This document shows positions 57,245 through 64,000 of a stretch of DNA of 64,000 nucleotides, piece by piece (the stretch's first letter is position 1; every line of letters begins with the position of its first letter). The position numbers were made by a program, and so were the translations under genes. Origin of the DNA: Phlebiopsis flavidoalba (Eukaryota; Basidiomycota; Agaricomycetes; Polyporales; Phanerochaetaceae); NCBI GenBank assembly GCA_035772785.1, contig JAOCPU010000001.1, positions 2,046,001-2,110,000 on the forward strand, read 5' to 3'. A model generated the notes under the pieces. That model searched no databases. It was not told where the DNA came from and worked only from the letters and a program-made list of their open reading frames with translations.

Positions 57245-60200
57245 ATGTCTTCACGCCTTCATCCACATTCACCATTGCCCGCGCCCGCCATGCGGGCCAG
57301 CACTCCATCTGTACAGTCAAAGTCGCATGTTCTAGCCGGGGTGCAGGACGCGTACTGGAGCGACGACGATCCGCGGCATGAGGGCAGTGAGGCCCCTTTC
57401 ATCAATGTAGGAAACTTTCGCCTGCTGAATCTATCTACGTGTATGTAGGAGAAGATGCAGAGTGTGCCCCCTCTGTCTTGAAGAGATGGACATATCCGAT
57501 GTGTCAACTTCAAGCGGCCTTGCCCTTGTGGTTACCAGGTATGCGTGCCTCTCGTCTTTGTCGTGTTCACCTCTCACAAAACCTCTGCAGATATGCCGCT
57601 TCTGTTGGCATCCACATAAAGGAGAACCTGAATGGACGTTGTCCTGCATGCCGTTTGTCGGGAATATACCGACGACGCCGTACAGTTCAAGCCGATCAAC
57701 AAGGAGGAGTGAGTCTCCGTGTCCGTGCGTGCGCTTCGTCTTAGGCCGGTCTGCTGACCAGACGCATTACCCGCCGTCGGATCGTTGTTCACAGCCATAA
57801 GCGCTTTGACCCAGCAGAAAGAAACAGCGAGAACGAGAACGCAAGGAGCTCGATGCGCTTGGGACGTCGACGCAGCTGTCGCGAATGTTACGTCCTTGTC
57901 GTACAGCGCAATGTGGGTCTACGTGGTGGGAATCGGTCCGATGGGTCGCCAAAGAAGGGAGGTGGCGCCATACATACCACGATTCACTTTACGGCCCAAC
58001 CTTACGCCATTGTGATTCAACAGCCTCATTCCCCCACCCTCCAGGTTCGCACGATGGTATTTGGGGCAATATCGGCAAGATCTCCCAAGATCGTCATTGT
58101 CAAGCGTACGGCCCCAGGGGGCCGTGCTACCGGTTGTGGGTCTCTACATCACGTTCCATTCGCCGTGAAGATGCGGCGCGCTGCATCGCGCGCGGTAGAT
58201 GGTTCTGCAACATCGATCCCCCCCGGGGGCTACGGGTAAAAAAAAAAAAAAAAATGAAAGGGTAAAAACATGCGTGAAAGCGGCAGTTACGGGACAACGA
58301 AGTAAGTGACTGTATGACTTTTCTACGTGGAGCGAGCTGCCCAGACCACAGCTGCATGAGCCTTACACGAATGGGGGGATGAAAGCGACTGCTTTACCAA
58401 GGAGGACTTGACCACGTTGTATGTTTTACTCCTTCTAAGCCTCCGCAGAAGTAGACTCAATGTTTATCTTTTTTCCCTAGGAAAACACACACTATGAAGG
58501 ACACGGAAACGAGAGCCAGGACGATTACCATAGTCCAAACGAGGGTGAAGACGTGCGCCGAAGGTACGACCATAGACCGTGCGCCATGGTTCGTGTCTAA
58601 CAAGCTCGTTCTACAGGTCTTCCCCGTGCCGCGTTCCTGGGCAAAATAAAACCGGTGGCTTTCAGTTGCAAGGTACAGCGTTGCAAAATCACACAAACTC
58701 TCATACAGAGTACCACACAGCCGCGACAGCAGCGTCGCACAGGGATCCAGCTACCCGTCAACACAATCCGGATCCATCGCCGGCAGTACCCAAGCGCCTC
58801 ACCTGCAACAGCTACAAAAGATCGAAAAAAAACTGTCAGCAACAAAAACCCTCTTCCCTTGCTTCATCTCCCGTCAGCAACGCAAAAGCCCCTGTCGCCG
58901 ATTTGCGACCACTGGAAAGCAAGCAAACCGAAGGAGAAGGAGCCACAACCAGCCCCTAGTTGTCCTGCTGTCCGCTCCCTTCACCTGGGAGCCTAAAGAA
59001 GTTGCGAGTAAACCTGTGCCGCAAGAAAATCATCTCGCACGAGCACACCCCCAGAATCGCTACCCGTTTCTCCGGAACCTGTACCAGCACTTCCAGCTGC
59101 ACCTCCTGGGCTTCCGGCTGTCCCCTCCTGGTCTGTCGGCGCCGCCCAAGGCCTTCACCACCCACCCTCGCCACACACCGCTGTCCACCGACTCTCTTCG
59201 CCTCAGATATCTGTTGCAGATTCCTCAGGGACCATATCAAATGTCTACGCAAGCACAAGCATTGGTCGAGATGGATATCATGGCTACGTCGGGAGGTACT
59301 GCAAGTCTCGAAAGGACCTAGTCCCTTCCCCGAGTTGGACCGTTATGATGCAGTCCCTCAAGAAGCGGGCGACAACAGCTTTAGCTTCAACCTTGATCCT
59401 GTAAGCTAGCAGCAGACAGCGACGCGATGTCAATCTCGCTCTCCCTGATTTCCCCATCCACCAGCAGAAAGTGCGAAACCCTGTTGCCGGGAACTTCTTT
59501 GACGCTTTCCCCGAGCGTCAGACTTCAGCCTCCCCCTCCTGGTCTTGGTTTCCCGCATCTTACCAACTCGAGGAACGCGTCAGTACTCCTACAGCTCGAG
59601 CTACAGTGGCTCGTTCAATCCTTTTGCAGTCCGATTTGACGGAAGGTTCACCGCGCCAATTCTCGCCTTTGGATGACGAAAGGAGAAGTGTCGCGATTCG
59701 GGTTTTTTGACCCGGGGACGCCAAGGATCTGCGGCATCGACTTCTGCATCGTCGCCCTTGCATGAAGGCAAACGACATCTCTTGGTCATTCCGAAAGTTT
59801 CTCGCAGTCAACATACTTCCCATCGTCGGACAGTTTCTTCCCCTGTCAGCCACACAGGGCCCATCTCATGTTTGGAATACGCTTCACAGTCACCACGATT
59901 ACCTGCAACAGCCCGTTTCAGCATTGAGCTCTCCCTCTTGCGCAGCATGCTCAAGCACACAGCCCATATGGACAGCAGCAGCCGCACGCACAAGCAAAAC
60001 GCACCAGATACAACTAGCAACAATACGATACCAAATCAGCGAGGCACAGCTCCGGGACTAGCTCACTCACGGGTCAACTCTAGCCGCGACCGCGCATATC
60101 TATGCGCTGCTACAGGCAGATCCGCAGGTGCAGTAGATTTGAACACAGAAGGATTCGTGGTATCTGATAATGCTATCTTAGATCCACACAGTTACAAGTT

Positions 60201-62450
60201 CAGCAGTATAACAGTCAGCCCGAATCACCGATCTCCCCGCAGATCATGGTCTGCTCGCCTCGCATCGCCCGGGACTGACGACAGCCAATGCACACGAAGA
60301 AACAGCTACGGCAAATATTCAGCAGTAATGGATGGCTGTTATATCATCTCAGCAACCACAACAGCTCGCGTACGGCACCACATCCGGGGCTTGCATTCCC
60401 CCCAGGCAGTCATGCCCTATGTATGGTCCCAACCAAATTGCAGCGTCTGAATGGATTGGGAAATGCCGGATCAAGTTTATTTGGGATGTCGCCCAGGCAG
60501 CGGGCGCTCCACGCTCATGGTGAGTTTAACGTTTTCCTTCAAATCTATAAGGAGGAGGGAGAGATCCCAGGTCAGAGTACCGAGCGCCGTGCTTTCAGTG
60601 CGGAAAAACGTGTAATCGACCATGATACTTGCCACTGCAACGGCCAAGGGCCCTCTCGTATTGTCAAAAATTCCGTGCTGTCGCTCGCTGCTTGGTGCAT
60701 CTGTCTATCATCCCTCTCGGTAAGCACCCTGACGCTAACAAATTCGTAGTCTTGTCCTCTGTCGTAGTCTTCCGTCCGTTACACCTACGCGTACTTGTGG
60801 TCCCTCGCTCTCGTTACTCAGTTTCTACACCTCGCCTTCACCCATTCCATCTCCTGTACTGTCCCGTCTTCAGACTTCCCTGGACCCTTCCCGCATCGGA
60901 ATGCCTCCCGGTCTTGATCAACAAACGTGCCGAGAGCTCCGAACCTACTACTCCATCCGGAGAAACACAAAGTGACCCGTCGTAAAGCGCTGGTTCGCCT
61001 TGCCGTCGAGAAAGAAGAGATCAGCGAGACCGCGCCATGCTTTTTTTTCTTTTGCAATGACTAGTGTCACGGCTAAGGCTGACAGCCAAGGCCGGCCGCC
61101 GAGAAGGAGCGACTGGCAATCGAGCACGAAGCGGTTCATAAAGAGAAGGCAGCTGCGTTGCAGAAAGCCGCTGAGAAGGAGGCCAGAGGTCATGAAGGAG
61201 AAGGCCAGAGAGAGAGGAGAAGGAGCGTTTGGATCCGAGGGAGAAAGCCGAGACGGCACCGAGGGAAAGCGCGTTTCGAGAAGGAAAAGGCTCTTGTCAG
61301 CCGCCAAAGTCGCTAAAGCTGCCGTCAATACTCCCTAAATCCTCCAAACCGGTCGAGTCCATTCCCCAAGTTTCCGCACCAATTCAGATCCCCAAAGCCG
61401 CCGGTCGCTCGTCGTACCGTCAATGTCAAACAACCGTCCACAACGACATCTCCCGCCCGTACCCCCTAGGGTCCCAAGTACACCGGCACCTATCTTGGCC
61501 AGAATGCCCAAGAAGAACAAGCCGATCACCAAGCCTATCAAGATCCCGAAGGAGGATACTACAGGATGCTTCCTCTGCCATGGCTTTCGGCAACGAACTC
61601 GGAAGCGCCACAAACTTCCTGAAGTGCGCAAACGAGTCCAACGTACCCTCAAGGGCGCATTCAGAGGACAGAATGTCGAACGAGCCAAAGCTTCTGGATG
61701 AGCTGCTTGCCGAGATTGACATCCAGGTTCCTTGGATGCGTCTCTCGCAACACTCTTTCTTCGACATGTCTAAGATCAATCCAGCTTCCAAGCTGCCACT
61801 CGAGTACAGGCCCACTTGTCCATGCTCTATCGGCCCCTCTCTGTTGGAGGGCGGGTCGTTTGCAAACACGATGCCTTCAGGATCCATCGACAACGGCCGT
61901 CTCCTCTTCCAGCAGCTTCTCAGAGACCATCTCACACTAAAACCATCTCAGACCTTCTCCGACTACATTCCTCGCACTACATGGGACGATAGTTCTTCAT
62001 TCGATGGTGTCCTCCGTGACATGCTGAAAGGGGATGTATTTCCTCGAGGACGGTGGAGAGGAGCCTGCTCCCCAAGGCAAAAGACGACGAGGTCGCAGCG
62101 CTCACCATGGCTCTGGAACGGCGTGCTCGGTGGATGGAAGTCCAGCTTTCGAAGTTGGAGGAACTCCATCGGGACATCAAAACAACGCCGCCGTTCGAGC
62201 AGTTCTTACTTTCAACGACAATGGCTGGGACCTACACGGCTTTATGCCGCGCATGGGGGATACTCTTGCTCGTTTTGAGCAGCTGGGCAAGGTCGTGGAT
62301 GAGGACGGTATGCGCACTATGACCGCTGACGGAATTGACGAGAAAGAGCTGGTGTTCGCTCGAGAGTCGGTTGTGTCTGCGGAGGCCGAACTAAGGGACG
62401 TCATGCATAGTCTACAAGTGGTGAAGCCCATGGAAGAGGACATGTATTGA
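57245..62450 (+). CDS. NOT4: NOT4/MOT2, RING E3 ubiquitin ligase of the CCR4-NOT complex
   Basis: Not4 links mRNA decay, ribosome quality control and ubiquitination. Start 57245 gives MSSRLHPHSPLPAPAMRAST. After an intron (about 57408-57449) the RING starts DAECPLCLEEMDISDV and C-P-C-G-Y-Q. A second intron (about 57548-57590, GTATGC...TGCAG) splits it, then ICRFCWHHIKENLNGRCPAC and a YTDDAVQFKPINKEE segment. A coiled-coil linker (LTQQKKQRERERKELDAL), the RRM (VVQRNVVYVVGIGPMG, FTLRPNLTPL; DAARCIARGRW, about 57880-58205) and the CCCH finger (CMTFLRGASCPDHSCMSLHE, about 58312-58370) follow. The rest is a long Ser/Pro/Gln-rich tail with LAHIHVPR-like low complexity. It includes KKNKPITKPIKIPKEDTT (61510-61563), PKLLDELLAEIDIQVPWMRL (61685-61744) and the helical end LERRARWMEVQLSKLEELHR (about 62112-62170). 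It stops at EEDMY-TGA (62448-62450). Confidence 0.93.
58239..58254 (+). repeat. Poly(A) run of 16 just after a NOT4 splice donor
   Basis: The intron between the RRM and the CCCH finger begins GTAAAA and runs straight into 16 A residues before TGAAAGGG; it ends at GAAAG near 58281. Homopolymer length is likely to be misread. Confidence 0.6.
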
Positions 62451-62599
62451 AGCATATGCGTATTAATGTTTATTTGGCTCATTCAATGGAAACTGGTGTA
62501 GGACCACAAACCGGCATCGAGTGCTGTTTGCTTGGTTTTTATGGCAATCAGCTACTCCGTATGGTGATTGTCCATTTCGAAGTCATTGTACATCAATGA

Positions 62600-64000
62600 C
62601 CAAAAAATCCGGACTTGGGTCGGTGTCAGTCCATTCCTAAAGGTGAGGATGAGCTATACTTGTCGGCTCCGGCGATGGTATACATCGGCCACACTCACTC
62701 TGACGAGAACGATCGAATCCTCGCTCAACATAGCATCGCCACTTGTCTCTCACTCAGAACCGGTATCATCGACCTGCACCGCCTCTTCACCGGGCCCTGG
62801 TGCACAAACCGGTGCGGAAAGACTCTATATGGTAGGGTTGTGATGATATCGTCGGGATCGTCGAAGAATTGTGCATATTCGTGAGGCAGATGCGCTGTGG
62901 GCTGTAGGTAGTAGTCGACACCTTCGATGTGCAATGGTTTTACGTGCTGGTAGTCGACAGGCTCCATCGTATTTCTGTGTGAGAAAGCCTGCGACGAGAG
63001 GAGACTGGGGTCTGTATGACTAAGGGGGTATACTCAGGATCGCCAGATTGACAAGTCGTGGATCTCCACCGCACCCATTGTTGGCGAATGATAATTTGGT
63101 GGGTAGGGATCCACTGGAAGATAATCGAGCAGTATTTTTATCACCACAAGTTCCACCCATGAGTTACGCGTAGCGATCTTGTTTCCGTAAACACACAACA
63201 AGGCCAAGCCCCGTCCCAGAGATTATTTCTTGGTTCCGCGCGGAACATTGAGTGGACCCCAAGCGGACCAAAGGGAAGGATGTTGGCATGTCCGAGTTGT
63301 TCTGACGTAGAGGTCGAGCATCCTCGAGGTGGAGAGTGTGAATCGAAAGGTGTCCACGGGTCCACCATTATAGTGAATGATTGTAGTGAGGTCCGGGCTT
63401 TGGTCTTGCAAGACCGTCATCATCAACACGATGACACGGTCTTCGCTGCTGGACAAAGAATTGGTGGTGTGTTTCGATCAGCCTCGTAGTCGACGTGAGC
63501 TCCTTTAAAGGTGTGCTGGTTGGAAGTCCACATGGGCCCGGGGTCGCTCAAAAGCTGTAGAGAGTCAATGATGGCCGACTTCGGGTCGGCAACACGGAAG
63601 TGTGAACACATGAGAGGCTTGCAAAAACTCAGAGGAGTATATCTGCGCTGTGAGTTCGTGCCTCAATTTGAAATTCGAGTGAGACTAGTCGAAAATCGCC
63701 AGCCAGTTCTCATCACACAGTACTGAGCTCGACACAACACCGAGAGAGCGGTTGCTTATCATCTCCGAAGGGTCCGCGTGTGCAAGCAGCAAAGGTACTT
63801 GTCCGACAGCCACGCAAATGGAGTACACGTACCCTCTTCTTCGGTTTCCACATCCGCGCCTTATGATGAGTGGAATGAAGAGCAATGCACGTACTTGCAC
63901 ATGAATTAGCTTACATATATATCTTGACCCTTTTTCCAGTTCCATACCCGCATCAAAGACCAGTCTTCTCCTTGAACCGCATGCGTAGCAAGAAGACCAA
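62600..64000 (-). CDS. F-box/WD40-like hypothetical protein (5' end beyond the window)
   Basis: Minus-strand pieces follow the layout of a large agaricomycete family with an N-terminal F-box and a degenerate beta-propeller. They are LCDENWLAIFDYSRLTRISN (about 63665-63730), LTAQIYSSEFLQASHVF (about 63605-63660), LTTIIHYNGGPVDTFRFTLS (about 63330-63390) and LLCVYGNKIATRNSWVELVV (about 63140-63205). EPVDYQHVKPLHIEGVDYYL, the segment DDIITTLPYRVFPHRFV (about 62785-62965) and VMLSEDSIVLVRVSVADVYH-like sequence (about 62670-62730) end the gene near 62620. The TLPYR and SED(S/R)IV-type endings are what suggest the family. The F-box itself would lie to the right of the window. Function is unknown; it could be another beta-propeller protein. 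Confidence 0.5.

Overview
The window is a piece of a basidiomycete (Agaricomycetes-type) nuclear genome. The reasons are short GT-AG introns of about 45-65 nt in almost every gene, families typical of Agaricomycetes (a DUF6593 protein, a DUF7330-like protein, a WD40/F-box-like protein, tandem arrestin-like genes, a fungal-trans domain regulator), and densely packed housekeeping genes on both strands. No prokaryotic feature, CRISPR array, rRNA or convincing tRNA was seen.

A property of the whole window decides how it must be read. Nearly every conserved gene is broken by single-base insertions or deletions, including the essential TATA-binding protein, tryptophanyl-tRNA synthetase, PDCD5 and NOT4. 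The homologous protein then continues in another frame a few bases later. I read this as uncorrected long-read sequence error rather than pseudogenisation. Long uninterrupted ORFs are therefore poor guides, and the gene spans below were rebuilt by following conserved motifs across frames and introns.

Layout, left to right. 0-3 kb: RAD1 (9-1-1 checkpoint clamp, 5' end cut off), convergent with PDX1 (E3-binding component of pyruvate dehydrogenase). 3.2-6.2 kb: a lineage-specific Cys-cluster/coiled-coil protein. 6.2-11.7 kb: no recognised gene. 11.8-13.0 kb: TBP (minus). 15.2-17.1 kb: GH88 unsaturated glucuronyl hydrolase-like (minus). 17.9-18.6 kb: DUF6593. 18.9-23.5 kb: lineage-specific genes, among them a degenerate tandem-repeat protein and a related neighbour. 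24.1-25.7 kb: PLC-like phosphodiesterase (minus). 26.3-26.9 kb: HSP20 with upstream heat-shock elements. 28.5-30.4 kb: cytosolic TrpRS. 32.3-33.2 kb: DUF7330-like. 34.5-35.2 kb: CIA2 (minus). 36.4-37.9 kb: DCN1. 38.3-39.9 kb: RAD18. 40.1-44.3 kb: two tandem arrestin-like genes (minus). 45-48 kb: a gene-poor stretch rich in GTACTTG/CAAGTAC motifs. 48-52.1 kb: unrecognised minus-strand genes. 52.2-52.8 kb: PDCD5. 53.7-56.9 kb: fungal-specific transcription factor. 57.2-62.4 kb: NOT4. 62.6-64 kb: F-box-like gene running off the right edge.

The known genes do not form a single pathway, as expected for a eukaryotic chromosome. There is a loose concentration of genome-maintenance and ubiquitin or ubiquitin-like functions (RAD1, RAD18, DCN1, NOT4), with DCN1 and RAD18 direct neighbours. 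The stretches most likely to hold undescribed biology are the repeat protein and its neighbour at 20.5-23.5 kb, the Cys-cluster/coiled-coil gene at 3.2-6.2 kb and the motif-rich island at 46-48 kb.
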